Positions 55,626-63,976 of a stretch of DNA of 64,000 nt are shown here, piece by piece. Position numbers and translations under genes: made by a program. The notes under the pieces are model-generated. The model saw only the letters and a list, made by a program, of their open reading frames with translations. It was not told the origin of the DNA and ran no database searches. The stretch is from contig JAODMT010000001.1 of the NCBI GenBank assembly GCA_025464975.1, positions 51,823-115,822 of the forward strand, in the 5' to 3' direction. Every line of letters starts with the position of its first letter. The stretch's first letter is position 1. The stretch comes from Microbacteriaceae bacterium (GTDB lineage Bacteria > Actinomycetota > Actinomycetes > Actinomycetales > Microbacteriaceae).

Positions 55626-56215
55626 GACCGATCCCGACGAGCCGCTAGCACACTCACTCCTTCGACAGCCGGCGGAAGACCCGCCAGCATGCACAACAAT
55701 TCACCCCAGCCTTCCACATGTGCGGTGATGTCGTGGTCCAGAGGCGTCCAGGAGGCGCGAATTTCGATCTGCGCACCGTCACCCTGGTCTGCCAGTTCGC
55801 CGAATCCGGTGGACAGGATCTTGGTTGCGGTACCGGATGCCGCGGAATATTTGGCCCCACGCGAGTCGAGCGCGTCAACGAGCCAGGACCAGGTGACATC
55901 GGCGAGGAAGGGATCAATCCCAATGTCAGTCTCAAGCGGGGCTTGGCTGAAACAAACGACGCGAAACACGCCGCCCCACGCCTCGGGCGCCTCAGGGTCG
56001 TACAGAAGGATGAAGCGGCCGGTGCCGAGGTCGGAGTCCGATCCGTGCCGGGCCGGTGTGACATCCGCGGACAGGGCGATGCTGTACGGAGCGAGGTTGC
56101 CAGGGGACGCGATCTCGTTCACCACGAGCTCCGGGCGCAGTCGAGCGCGACGCACGGCTTCAACTGCGGCGCTGAACGGGGCCGGCACCGACTGTCCTTC
56201 GACGTTTTCGGGCAC
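55622..56215 (-). CDS. DUF3000 protein
   Basis: This is a 197-residue protein of the actinobacterial DUF3000 family. FSAAVEAVRRARLRPELVV near the start, RFILLYDPEAPEAWGG, and SWTPLDHDITAHVEGWGELL near the end are family features. Its function is unknown. It is coupled to RNase D downstream by a 4-bp overlap, which hints at RNA metabolism. It is divergent from the alpha/beta hydrolase gene by 22 bp. Confidence 0.92.
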   Translation of the reverse strand: MPENVEGQSVPAPFSAAVEAVRRARLRPELVVNEIASPGNLAPYSIALSADVTPARHGSDSDLGTGRFILLYDPEAPEAWGGVFRVVCFSQAPLETDIGIDPFLADVTWSWLVDALDSRGAKYSAASGTATKILSTGFGELADQGDGAQIEIRASWTPLDHDITAHVEGWGELLCMLAGLPPAVEGVSVLAARRDRS

Positions 56216-56237
56216 GAGTGAAGACTAAAGTTCCTCT

Positions 56238-57449
56238 GTGGCAGATTCTCGCAGGCACGCCGTCAACCCGAGCCGATGGTTGGCGGTCGCGCTCGTCGGC
56301 GTCGGCGTCACGTCGGCTGTCGCCGCGGCCGCGGTGAGCACCCTGACCCTGATCGTCGCCCGAATCGTTGTATCCCCTCCCCGGCGTCGAGCGGACGACA
56401 CCCGTATCCTGTCGATCGGCGGGGCAGGCGGCCTCATCACCCTCGAGGCCACGCCGGAGGCCGCGCTTCCCGGGGAGTATGGCCTGTTTTTCTCCCGCGG
56501 TGCCGGGCACGCGCGCCTGGGAGAGGTGCTCGCCTCGTCGCCGCACAGCATCACCCGTCGGCTGCTCGCCGTTGACCACGGTGACATCTCGCAAGCCCGC
56601 CGCGGCCGACTGAGCGGATGGTTCTACGTAGGGCCGGCCGACCTCGGGTTCCCGTTCGATGACGTAGAAATTGAGACCGAGCTCGGCCCGGCACCGGCCT
56701 GGCTCATCCCCAGCGACCGACCGAGCTCGCGCTGGGTCATCCAGGTGCATGGAAGGGCGGTTCGACGGGCCGAGACGCTTCGTTCCGTTCCCGTGTTCCG
56801 GGAGGCTGGCTACACTTCGCTGCTCATGAGCTATCGCAACGACGGGGATGCGCCGTCCAGTGCCGACGGACGATACGGTCTCGGCGACACGGAGTGGAGC
56901 GACGTTGACGCGGCAATGCGCTTCGCGGTTGACCGTGGGGCGACCGACATCGTGCTGATGGGCTGGTCGATGGGCGGCGCCACGGTGCTGCAGGCCCTCA
57001 CCCGTTCCGATCTTCGCGACCTCGTCCGCGGGGTGGTGCTCGACTCACCGGTCGTCGACTGGGTGAGCGCACTCCGGCATCAGGGAAAGCTTCTTCGGCT
57101 ACCGAACCCGATCCGCTCCGCTGTGATTGCGCTGATCGGCGCGAAGTGGGCCGGCAGGCTCACCGGGCAGCACACCCCGATCAATGTGCCGAGACTCGAC
57201 TTCGTCCGCCGGTCGGCGGATCTGCACGTCCCCATCCTGTTGATGCACAGCGATGACGACAGTTTCGTCCCGTCGACGGCATCGCGGGCGCTGGCCGCGG
57301 CTCGGCCCGACATCGTGACGCTCGAGGCATTCACGGGGGCCGGGCACACGAGGCTCTGGAATTACGATCCCGCGCGCTGGAACGGAGCGATTCGCGGCTG
57401 GCTTGCCGACACTGCGTTCGGTCAGGAAAGCACGGACCACCTGGCGTAA
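56238..57449 (+). CDS. membrane-anchored alpha/beta hydrolase
   Basis: This is a 403-residue protein. An N-terminal transmembrane segment (about residues 15-38, LAVALVGVGVTSAVAAAAV) anchors a hydrolase domain. The nucleophile elbow is GWSMGG with Ser244; the acid is probably in HSDDDSFVP and the His in GAGHTRLW. This resembles actinobacterial alpha/beta hydrolases annotated as lysophospholipase- or dienelactone-type, but the substrate is not predictable. Its last 28 bp overlap the convergent RibD-like gene in the opposite direction. Confidence 0.85.
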   Translation: MADSRRHAVNPSRWLAVALVGVGVTSAVAAAAVSTLTLIVARIVVSPPRRRADDTRILSIGGAGGLITLEATPEAALPGEYGLFFSRGAGHARLGEVLASSPHSITRRLLAVDHGDISQARRGRLSGWFYVGPADLGFPFDDVEIETELGPAPAWLIPSDRPSSRWVIQVHGRAVRRAETLRSVPVFREAGYTSLLMSYRNDGDAPSSADGRYGLGDTEWSDVDAAMRFAVDRGATDIVLMGWSMGGATVLQALTRSDLRDLVRGVVLDSPVVDWVSALRHQGKLLRLPNPIRSAVIALIGAKWAGRLTGQHTPINVPRLDFVRRSADLHVPILLMHSDDDSFVPSTASRALAAARPDIVTLEAFTGAGHTRLWNYDPARWNGAIRGWLADTAFGQESTDHLA

Positions 57450-58135
57450 ATGGTGCTCGACTCGTCGGTGAGCAGTTGCCCGAGCGAGAGGCGGCGGGAG
57501 GTGATCGGCGCGCTTCCGAAGAGCGGGAGCGACACGCCACCGAGCACCGGACTCGTCGAGAGGCACAGTTCGTCGACCAGTCCGGCGTCGAGCAATTGAC
57601 CGGCGAGCGACGGCCCGCCTTCGCACACGATCCGCCGGAGTCCGCGCTCGCGAAGCGCGGCGATCAGGTCGCCGGCCGCCATGCGACCGTCGCCGTCGGG
57701 GATGACCACGATCTGCGCATCCGGCAGGGACTCACCGGCGCGTTCCGCTGCGGCCGCCGGGCACAGCACGATCGGAACGTGCCGGTCGGCGGTGATGTCA
57801 ACCCGGTGGCCGCCCAGATCGCCGGAGCTCGTGACGATCGCGAGCGGCGCGGTGCGCGGAAGCTGATACCCCTCGGCGCGCACGCTCGCCGCGCCGACGA
57901 GCACGACGTCGCTCAATCGGCGGATGACCCCGAGGATCTTGCGATCGGCTCGATTGGTGAGGGTCTCCGACGTGTCATCCTGCCCGGCTGCGCTTCCGCT
58001 GACGCTACCCACGAGGTTGATCCGGAGGGTGTCCTCACCGGGCAGCTCGTAAAGCGGCACAAGGCGTTCCCGAGCATCGGGTGCCGAGATATCGATCGTG
58101 GTGTCCGCATCGGGGAAGATGCGACGGACGATCAA
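57422..58135 (-). CDS. RibD C-terminal/dihydrofolate reductase-like protein
   Basis: This is a 237-residue protein of the RibD C-terminal reductase superfamily, which reduces pyrimidine intermediates in riboflavin synthesis. INLVGSVSGSAAGQD near the N-terminus, LSDVVLVGAASVRAEGY and the NADPH-binding IVCEGGPSLAGQLLDAGLVDEL are the family motifs. The deaminase half of RibD is absent, so this is a stand-alone reductase-like protein. It is coupled to SufE by a 4-bp overlap (ATGA). Its actual substrate is unknown. Confidence 0.85.
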   Translation of the reverse strand: MIVRRIFPDADTTIDISAPDARERLVPLYELPGEDTLRINLVGSVSGSAAGQDDTSETLTNRADRKILGVIRRLSDVVLVGAASVRAEGYQLPRTAPLAIVTSSGDLGGHRVDITADRHVPIVLCPAAAAERAGESLPDAQIVVIPDGDGRMAAGDLIAALRERGLRRIVCEGGPSLAGQLLDAGLVDELCLSTSPVLGGVSLPLFGSAPITSRRLSLGQLLTDESSTIYARWSVLS

Positions 58136-58572
58136 GCGGCGATCTTTTCGCGGATCTGACGCTTGGTGCGGCCGAGCATCGCGGTCATCCCGCGGATACG
58201 CAACGGGCTGACCGCTTCGGTGAGCCCGATGGAGTCGGGGAAGTCATCCGGAACGTCCAGAACCTCGTCGACCGTCAGGCCGGCGAGGCCCTGCGCGAGG
58301 ATCGACACGAACCCGCGGGTCGTCGGCGCTTGCATCGGCGCGGTCGCGTGAAGATGCACTATTTGGTCCGCGTCGACTTCCACGAAGATGTACACCGGCG
58401 ACTGGCACTCCTCGACCCGCTCGAGGAGGTCCGGGTGCTCGGCGTAGCGCTCGGGAAGCTCCGGGAGTTCGTTCGCGAACTCCAGCAGCAGCACGAGGCG
58501 GTCCTTCACCTCGAGATCGAGGAAGTCCTCCCGGATCTGGGCAAGCGCGACGGGAAGCTGGTAGGTGGTCAT
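58132..58572 (-). CDS. sufE: SufE-like sulfur acceptor protein
   Basis: This protein has 146 residues from ATG 58572; a TTG at 58581 would add three residues. SufE accepts persulfide sulfur from SufS for iron-sulfur cluster assembly. The sulfur-accepting Cys56 lies in VEECQSPVYIFVEVD, and GFVSILAQGLAGLTVDEVL is the characteristic helical segment. In actinobacteria SufE is commonly paired with a rhodanese-type sulfurtransferase, as here, 60 bp upstream. The suf operon itself is not in the window. Confidence 0.92.
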   Translation of the reverse strand: MTTYQLPVALAQIREDFLDLEVKDRLVLLLEFANELPELPERYAEHPDLLERVEECQSPVYIFVEVDADQIVHLHATAPMQAPTTRGFVSILAQGLAGLTVDEVLDVPDDFPDSIGLTEAVSPLRIRGMTAMLGRTKRQIREKIAA

Positions 58573-58632
58573 CGTGGTCAATTATCCCACGTGGATGGTC
58601 CCCACCTTCGTTTATGGCACGGGGCCGCCCGG

Positions 58633-59535
58633 CTACCGCGGCTCCGGAGCCGTACCCGGCTCGGAACCCTTCACAATCGGCACGCGCACCGCGGAACCCC
58701 ATTCCGTCCAGGATCCGTCGTAGTTGCGCACTGACTCGAAGCCGAGCAGGTGCGTGAGCACAAACCAGGTGTGGCTCGAGCGCTCGCCGATGCGGCAGTA
58801 GGCGATGACGCTGTCGCCGTCTTTCAGGCCGGCCTCGTCGCGGTACAGCGCGTTGAGTTCATCGAGCGGACGGAAGGTGCCGTCTTCCGCGGCGGCCCGT
58901 CCCCATGGAATGCTCCTGGCGCTCGGGATATGCCCGGCGCGAAGCGATCCCTCTTCCGGGTATGCCGGAGCCGTCGTGCGCTGCCCACTGAATTCTTCGG
59001 GGGAGCGAACATCGATCAGCGGGTTGCCGAAGTGGGCGAGCACGTCGTCCTTGTACGCACGGATCTCCGAATCGCGGCGTTCGACCACGGGGTAGTCCAC
59101 GGATGTCGGGGTCGAGGTCTCGGTGACCATGTCGCGTCCCTCGGCCTCCCACTTCGCCCGCCCGCCGTCGAGGAGGCGCACGTCCTCATGACCGAACAGC
59201 GTGAAGACCCAGAGAGCGTAGGCAGCCCACCAGTTGCTCTTGTCGCCGTAGATCACGACCGTCGTGTCCCGGGAGATTCCCTTCGAGCCGAGCAACGAAG
59301 CGAACCGGGCCCCGTCGATATAGTCCCGCTCGACCGGGTCGTTGAGGTCGGTGTGCCAATCGATCTTGACCGCTCCGGGGATGTGACCGGTCTCGTAGAG
59401 CAGCACGTCCTCATCGGACTCCACGACGACGAGACCCGGGGCATCGAGGCGCGACTGCAACCACTCGGTGCTCACGAGCCGTTCGGGGTGCGCGTACTCG
59501 GAGAATGCTGCGGATGAGTCGACCTCGACGGTCAT
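58633..59535 (-). CDS. sseA: thiosulfate/3-mercaptopyruvate-type sulfurtransferase
   Basis: This is a 300-residue protein with two rhodanese domains. The N-terminal domain has [18 protein letters not shown] and [14 protein letters not shown], with no active-site Cys. The C-terminal domain has [26 protein letters not shown], and the active loop YCRIGERS with Cys247. CRxGERS loops are typical of thiosulfate sulfurtransferases, in contrast to CGTGVT of mercaptopyruvate enzymes. The downstream SufE may take up its sulfur (inference). Confidence 0.92.
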   Translation of the reverse strand: MTVEVDSSAAFSEYAHPERLVSTEWLQSRLDAPGLVVVESDEDVLLYETGHIPGAVKIDWHTDLNDPVERDYIDGARFASLLGSKGISRDTTVVIYGDKSNWWAAYALWVFTLFGHEDVRLLDGGRAKWEAEGRDMVTETSTPTSVDYPVVERRDSEIRAYKDDVLAHFGNPLIDVRSPEEFSGQRTTAPAYPEEGSLRAGHIPSARSIPWGRAAAEDGTFRPLDELNALYRDEAGLKDGDSVIAYCRIGERSSHTWFVLTHLLGFESVRNYDGSWTEWGSAVRVPIVKGSEPGTAPEPR

Positions 59536-59695
59536 GTGGTTACCTCCAGTTGGCGCCTAACGGCGCGGCGATGTGCCGATGATCAGCGAGCTAGGCTCTT
59601 TACTGCCGTACCGAATCTACGCACTCAATCGGGGTGTTGGCGCGGTTCGGTAAGACTTCGACACATATTCCTAGCAAGAGGGACGTAAGCGAAAC

Positions 59696-60718
59696 GTGAC
59701 GGCCGAACAAATGCTTTCCCGTGGCAGCCTCACGGACCGTCAATCGACGCTCAGCGCCGCGGAGATGGTGAAGCATCTGGTTCCGCCGCGCCAGTTCGAG
59801 TCGGCGACCCTCGATTCCTACCGACCGGATCGGGACTACCCGTCGCAAGGAGCGGCTGTCGCCGCGATGCGCAACTTCGTCGCGGGATTCAGTGCGAAGT
59901 CCGGCGGGTTCTTCTCGCGCCGCAAGTCGCCGGTTGAACTGCCGGGCGTCTACCTCGATGGTGGGTTCGGCGTCGGAAAGACCCACTTGCTCGCGGCGTT
60001 GTGGCACGCGGCTCCCGGCCGCAAGTACTTCGGCACGTTCATCGAGTACACGGCGCTCGTCGGGGCGCTCGGTTACGCGGCCGCGGTCGAGCAGCTCAAG
60101 GGGGCGTCGCTCGTCTGCATCGACGAGTTCGAGCTCGACGATCCGGGGGACACCCGGCTGATGTCCCGGCTGCTCTCGGAACTCGTGGAATCCGGCTCTC
60201 GGATTGCCGCAACATCCAACACACCGCCGAACGCTCTCGGCGAGGGCCGGTTCGCTGCCCAGGACTTCCTGCGCGAGATCGATGCGCTCGCCGCCCGCTT
60301 CAAGACCGTGCGGATCGACGGGCTCGACTACCGCCGACGCGACATCGAGGGCCACGCCGTCTCGCTCTCGCTGTCCGACCTCGAAAGCGCGGTCGCCGCT
60401 GCCGTCGGCGAGGTGACCGTCGACAGCTTCGATTCCGTAATTACCCACCTCGGTTCGGTCCATCCGTCTCGCTACGTCAGGCTCATCGATGGACTCGACG
60501 CCATCGCGCTGACCGACGTGCATCCGCTGAATAACCAGACGGATGCGCTGCGACTCGTCGCCTTCGTCGACCGGCTCTACGACGCCCAGGTTCGCATCAT
60601 CGCGACCGGAACACCGCTCGACCGGGTGTTCGGCGACGAGATGCTCGCCGGCGGATTCCGCAAGAAGTACCTTCGCGCGGTCTCCCGGCTGATCGCGCTC
60701 ACCTCCGGCTCGCTGTAG
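59696..60718 (+). CDS. zapE: cell division ATPase ZapE (AFG1 family)
   Basis: This protein has 340 residues from GTG 59696; ATG 59711 is an alternative. It is an AFG1-like AAA-type ATPase that in E. coli associates with the Z-ring. Walker A is GGFGVGKTHLL, Walker B is LVCIDEFELDDPGD, and SRIAATSNTPPN corresponds to sensor 1. A sensor-like RYVRLIDGLDAIAL and FVDRLYDAQVRIIATG complete the family pattern. It stands alone, divergent from sseA across 160 bp. Confidence 0.92.
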   Translation: MTAEQMLSRGSLTDRQSTLSAAEMVKHLVPPRQFESATLDSYRPDRDYPSQGAAVAAMRNFVAGFSAKSGGFFSRRKSPVELPGVYLDGGFGVGKTHLLAALWHAAPGRKYFGTFIEYTALVGALGYAAAVEQLKGASLVCIDEFELDDPGDTRLMSRLLSELVESGSRIAATSNTPPNALGEGRFAAQDFLREIDALAARFKTVRIDGLDYRRRDIEGHAVSLSLSDLESAVAAAVGEVTVDSFDSVITHLGSVHPSRYVRLIDGLDAIALTDVHPLNNQTDALRLVAFVDRLYDAQVRIIATGTPLDRVFGDEMLAGGFRKKYLRAVSRLIALTSGSL

Positions 60719-60755
60719 ATATTCACGGGGCCTCTTCAGGCCGTTATCGACCTTG

Positions 60756-60824
60756 GTAACACGATGTTTACATTCGAGCGTATGGCGTAACAACGGCGAA
60801 ACATTGCGACATCGCTCCCGAAAT
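60756..60824 (+). promoter_or_regulatory. GlnR-like operator sites upstream of amt
   Basis: GTAAC-N6-GAAAC occurs at 60787-60802, a perfect GlnR half-box. It is followed with the right 6-nt spacing by ACATC (weak) and GAAAT at 60820-60824. A further GTAAC-N6-TTTAC lies at 60756-60771, but not on the same 22-bp register. The sites are 118-186 bp upstream of amt, inside a 223-bp gap that otherwise shows no clear signal. Confidence 0.65.
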
Positions 60825-60941
60825 GTCGGCCGAGCAAACTATCCGAATCGCCCCCACGGCGGATCCCGATCGCAGTTGTCGTCAGGCATCGCGAGAGAAA
60901 CCGTGGGGAGTCCCTGAGACAAGAGAGAGGCAACCTAACTC

Positions 60942-62234
60942 ATGGTCGCATTGTCGGTCCTTACAGATGCCACGACTGACGGCATAACATCCAACCTTAA
61001 TTCGCTGTGGCTCCTCGTGGCTGCCGCCCTCGTGCTCGTCATGACCCCGGGCGTCGCCTTCTTCTACGGCGGAATGGTTCGGGCCAAGAGCGTCATCAGC
61101 ATGATGATGATGAGCTTTGGCGCGATGGGCCTCATCGGCGTGCTGTGGGTGCTCTACGGCTACGGCATCGCCTTCGGAAAGCCAGCCATCAAGGGCTGGC
61201 TCGGCAATCCGTTCGACGGGTCGCTTGGCCTCGGCAACCTGGTCGGAATCGGCAAGGGCGGGCACATGACGGGCGACCTCAACGGGCTGGCGTTCGCGGG
61301 CTTCCAGGCCACCTTCGCCATCATCACCGTCGCGCTCATCTCCGGTGCCATCGCCGACCGTGCGAAGTTCGGTCCGTGGATGATCTTCGCCGGTGTCTGG
61401 GCCACCCTCGTCTACTTCCCGGTCGCCTACTGGGTGTTCAACCTCGCGGACGGCTGGGCCCCGACCGGTGCCGGAATCCTGAACGGCGTCGGCGTAAACG
61501 ACTTCGCCGGTGGGACCGCGGTGCACATCAACGCCGGTGCGGCCGGTCTCGCGCTCGCGCTCGTGCTCGGCAAGCGGGTCGGCTTCAAGAAGGGCCTGTC
61601 CAAGCCGCATAACGTTCCGCTGACCCTGCTCGGCGCTGCGCTTCTCTGGTTCGGCTGGTTCGGCTTCAACTCCGGTTCAGAGGCCGCGGTGGATGGCGTC
61701 GCGGCGATCGCCTGGATCAACACTCTCGCGGCCCCGGCTGCGGCGATCCTCGGTTGGCTGATCGTCGAGAAGATCAAGGACGGCAAGCCGACCTCGATCG
61801 GTGCGGCATCCGGAGCGGTAGCGGGTCTCGTCGCGATTACGCCGGCCTGTAACATCCTGACCCCGGGTTGGGCCATCGTGCTCGGCATCCTCGCCGGTGC
61901 CGTGTGTGCCCTCGCCATCGACCTGAAGTTCAAGCTCGGCTTCGACGACTCGCTCGACGTGGTCGGCATCCACCTCGTCGGTGGACTGCTCGGAACCCTG
62001 TACATCGGAATCTTCGGCAGCGGAATCGGCCTCATCGACACCGGAAGCTTCGCTCAGCTCGGGTCGCAGGCCCTCGCCGCGTTCGGGATCGCGATTTACT
62101 CCTTCGTCATCGCCTGGATCATCGGAACCGTCATCCAGCGGACGATCGGCTTCCGCATCACCAACGAAGACGAGGTTGCCGGCGTGGACACGATCGTGCA
62201 CGGCGAAGAGGGCTACGCCCTCGAGACGGTCTGA
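60942..62234 (+). CDS. amt: ammonium transporter
   Basis: This is a 430-residue Amt/MEP/Rh channel with eleven predicted membrane segments. The N-terminal SLWLLVAAALVLVMTPGVAFFYGGMVR and the pore motifs GTAVHINAG and VVGIHLVGG, containing the two pore histidines, are intact. It has no obvious signal peptide. No glnK gene follows it, as would be usual; an amt-like gene does. GlnR-like boxes upstream fit induction by nitrogen limitation. Confidence 0.95.
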   Translation: MVALSVLTDATTDGITSNLNSLWLLVAAALVLVMTPGVAFFYGGMVRAKSVISMMMMSFGAMGLIGVLWVLYGYGIAFGKPAIKGWLGNPFDGSLGLGNLVGIGKGGHMTGDLNGLAFAGFQATFAIITVALISGAIADRAKFGPWMIFAGVWATLVYFPVAYWVFNLADGWAPTGAGILNGVGVNDFAGGTAVHINAGAAGLALALVLGKRVGFKKGLSKPHNVPLTLLGAALLWFGWFGFNSGSEAAVDGVAAIAWINTLAAPAAAILGWLIVEKIKDGKPTSIGAASGAVAGLVAITPACNILTPGWAIVLGILAGAVCALAIDLKFKLGFDDSLDVVGIHLVGGLLGTLYIGIFGSGIGLIDTGSFAQLGSQALAAFGIAIYSFVIAWIIGTVIQRTIGFRITNEDEVAGVDTIVHGEEGYALETV

Positions 62235-62257
62235 CACTAGAACGACCCGTTACGAGT

Positions 62258-62290
62258 TGGGGTGCCGTCCTTCGGGGCGGCACCCCCTTT
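62258..62290 (+). terminator. intrinsic terminator after amt
   Basis: GGGGTGCCGTCC (62259-62270) pairs with GGGCGGCACCCC (62275-62286), with one wobble pair and a TTCG tetraloop, followed by CTTTCGTT. It is 25 bp past the amt stop and separates amt from the amt-like gene. Confidence 0.85.
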
Positions 62291-62337
62291 CGTTGTGGCC
62301 ATAGTGTTGGGACCGGTCGACGAACTCAGGGGGGCCA

Positions 62338-63366
62338 ATGGATGCCGCAACCGCGGTGCTGAGCGTGCTTGCCACAGTCGCCGTGCTCGGCACCATCCCG
62401 CTGTTTTCCCTCGTCGCGCGGGGGGCCTCGGGCCACACGAACTGGCGGCGGCTAGCCGTCGTCGCCGCGGTCGGTGCGCTCGTGTCCGTCATCGCCGTCG
62501 TGGTCGGTCCCGTGCCGTCGCCTCTCATCGCCCCGGTGCTTGCCCTCGGTGCCCTGTTCGCGGCGATCGCGACTCCGCTGCGGGACGCAGTGCCACCGTT
62601 CGAAGTGCCACTGTTCGAAGTGGCCCTGTGGAGGCCAATCGCCTTCGCCGCGATCGCCACCACCGTGGTCTTTCTCCCGGTGGTGCTTCCGGTGTTCGGG
62701 CCGATGTTTGACCCATTCGGCAATCAACTCGGGGTCGTGGACCTCGGGGGAGCGGTGCCCGGACTCGTTGCCGCCGGGGCAACATCGGTCGGCGCGACGC
62801 TCCTCCATCGGACGGGCCCGGCTGCAGGCTCCCGTGCCGGCGGGTGGCGGGTGATCCCGCCGGCCCTCCTGCTCTGGGTGGTGTCGATCGTGTGGCTGTT
62901 CGGACTCGAGCTTGCGATCGATGCTTCGACACCGATCATCCTCACCTCGAGCGTCGTGATGCCGGCCGCTGGTGCGGCGGCGGCGGCGCTCGTCGAACGG
63001 CTGAGACATCGCCGAAATACGGCGCGGGGCCTCGTCACTGGTGTCCTCGCTGGCCTGGCCGCTGCAACCTCGGCGTGCGCCTTCGTCACCCCTCAGCTCG
63101 GCGCCCTCGTCGGCCTCGTCGCGGGGGCGGTGTGTGCGATCTTCCCGCTTCGGACGAACCGCGAGCCGCTGCTGGCTAGCGTCCCCGGAACGCTGCTCGT
63201 CGGCGGTGGCATCGGGGCCGTGCTGCTCGGCGCGGTCGCCACAAACCTCGGGTTCATCTACACGGGGCAGCCCGAGCTCGTTTTCGGACAGCTTTTCATC
63301 GTGGTCATCGCGATCGGCCTCGGGCTACTGGTCGGCGCCGTCCTCGCGCGGGTGTTGCGGGTCTAG
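62338..63366 (+). CDS. degenerate Amt-like membrane protein
   Basis: This is a 342-residue membrane protein with about 10 hydrophobic segments, 88 residues shorter than its neighbour Amt. Two stretches align with Amt: DLGGAVPGLVAAGAT with the DFAGGTAVHINAGAAG pore motif, and LVTGVLAGLAAATSACAFVTP with SGAVAGLVAITPACNILTP. Both pore histidines appear replaced by proline (P141 and P283), and the N-terminal Phe gate region is not recognisable. It probably arose from amt duplication and lost ammonium conduction. A role as a sensor or assembly partner is possible but unsupported. Confidence 0.6.
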   Translation: MDAATAVLSVLATVAVLGTIPLFSLVARGASGHTNWRRLAVVAAVGALVSVIAVVVGPVPSPLIAPVLALGALFAAIATPLRDAVPPFEVPLFEVALWRPIAFAAIATTVVFLPVVLPVFGPMFDPFGNQLGVVDLGGAVPGLVAAGATSVGATLLHRTGPAAGSRAGGWRVIPPALLLWVVSIVWLFGLELAIDASTPIILTSSVVMPAAGAAAAALVERLRHRRNTARGLVTGVLAGLAAATSACAFVTPQLGALVGLVAGAVCAIFPLRTNREPLLASVPGTLLVGGGIGAVLLGAVATNLGFIYTGQPELVFGQLFIVVIAIGLGLLVGAVLARVLRV

Positions 63367-63457
63367 GTCTCGCGGCTCTGGGTCTCGCAGCTCTAGGGCG
63401 GTAGCGCCGTCGGCGGTGCAATCGGCACGGGGTGACAGTGCAGGTGACGATTCAGGG

Positions 63458-63530
63458 TGGGCGATACCGGACTTGAACCGATGACCTCTTCGGTGTGAAC
63501 GAAGCGCGCTACCAACTGCGCCAATCGCCC
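63458..63530 (-). tRNA. tRNA-Val (CAC)
   Basis: On the minus strand it begins GGGCGATTGGCGCAG, has an anticodon loop TTCACAC (anticodon CAC), a TTCAAGT T-loop, and closes with ATCGCCC plus discriminator A. The full cloverleaf is formed with a 7-bp acceptor stem. Confidence 0.95.
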
Positions 63531-63584
63531 TGACCTGATAATCCTGCCATATCCCGGCCCCGCGCCGCGCCGTCGGTAACGGAA

Positions 63585-63613
63585 TTGGAGAACGACGCAG
63601 CATCCGATAGAGT
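63585..63613 (+). promoter_or_regulatory. promoter of the tRNA-Gly-Cys-Val cluster
   Basis: TTGGAG (63585-63590) and TAGAGT (63608-63613) with a 17-bp spacer lie 28 bp before the tRNA-Gly gene. Confidence 0.55.
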
Positions 63614-63641
63614 CATGGACGCACGCAGAAATGCGCGCAGT

Positions 63642-63713
63642 GCGGATGTGGCGCAGTGGTAGCGCATCACCTTGCCAAGGTGAGGGTCGCGAGTTCGAAT
63701 CTCGTCATCCGCT
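63642..63713 (+). tRNA. tRNA-Gly (GCC)
   Basis: The acceptor stem GCGGATG/CATCCGC is closed, the anticodon loop TTGCCAA gives anticodon GCC, and the T-loop is TTCGAAT. The 3' CCA is not encoded. Confidence 0.96.
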
Positions 63714-63752
63714 CGAGTGAAGTCTCATGGGAAGCTATGGGGACCCACACAT

Positions 63753-63823
63753 GGTGGCGTGGCCGAGAGGCGAGGCAGCGGCCTGCAAAGCCGTCCACAC
63801 GGGTTCAAATCCCGTCGCCACCT
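63753..63823 (+). tRNA. tRNA-Cys (GCA)
   Basis: Acceptor stem GGTGGCG/CGCCACC, anticodon loop CTGCAAA with anticodon GCA, T-loop TTCAAAT. Second in a three-tRNA cluster. Confidence 0.96.
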
Positions 63824-63863
63824 CGGAGTAAAATAGCGTTGTTGTAACGTGTAGTACAGATTT

Positions 63864-63935
63864 GAGCGATTGGCGCAGCGGTAGCGCTCTTCCCTGACAC
63901 GGAAGAGGTCGCTGGTTCGATCCCAGTATCGCTCA
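63864..63935 (+). tRNA. tRNA-Val (GAC)
   Basis: Acceptor stem GAGCGAT/ATCGCTC with discriminator A, anticodon loop CTGACAC with anticodon GAC, T-loop TTCGATC. Together with the CAC gene on the other strand it covers two valine codon groups. Confidence 0.96.
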
Positions 63936-63943
63936 CATAAAAG

Positions 63944-63976
63944 CCCCCGGAATCACTAGGATTTCCGGGGGTTTCC
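63944..63976 (+). terminator. terminator after the tRNA cluster
   Basis: CCCCCGGAAT (63944-63953) pairs with ATTTCCGGGGG (63961-63971), allowing a one-base bulge, and is followed by TTTCC. It closes the three-tRNA unit. Confidence 0.85.
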
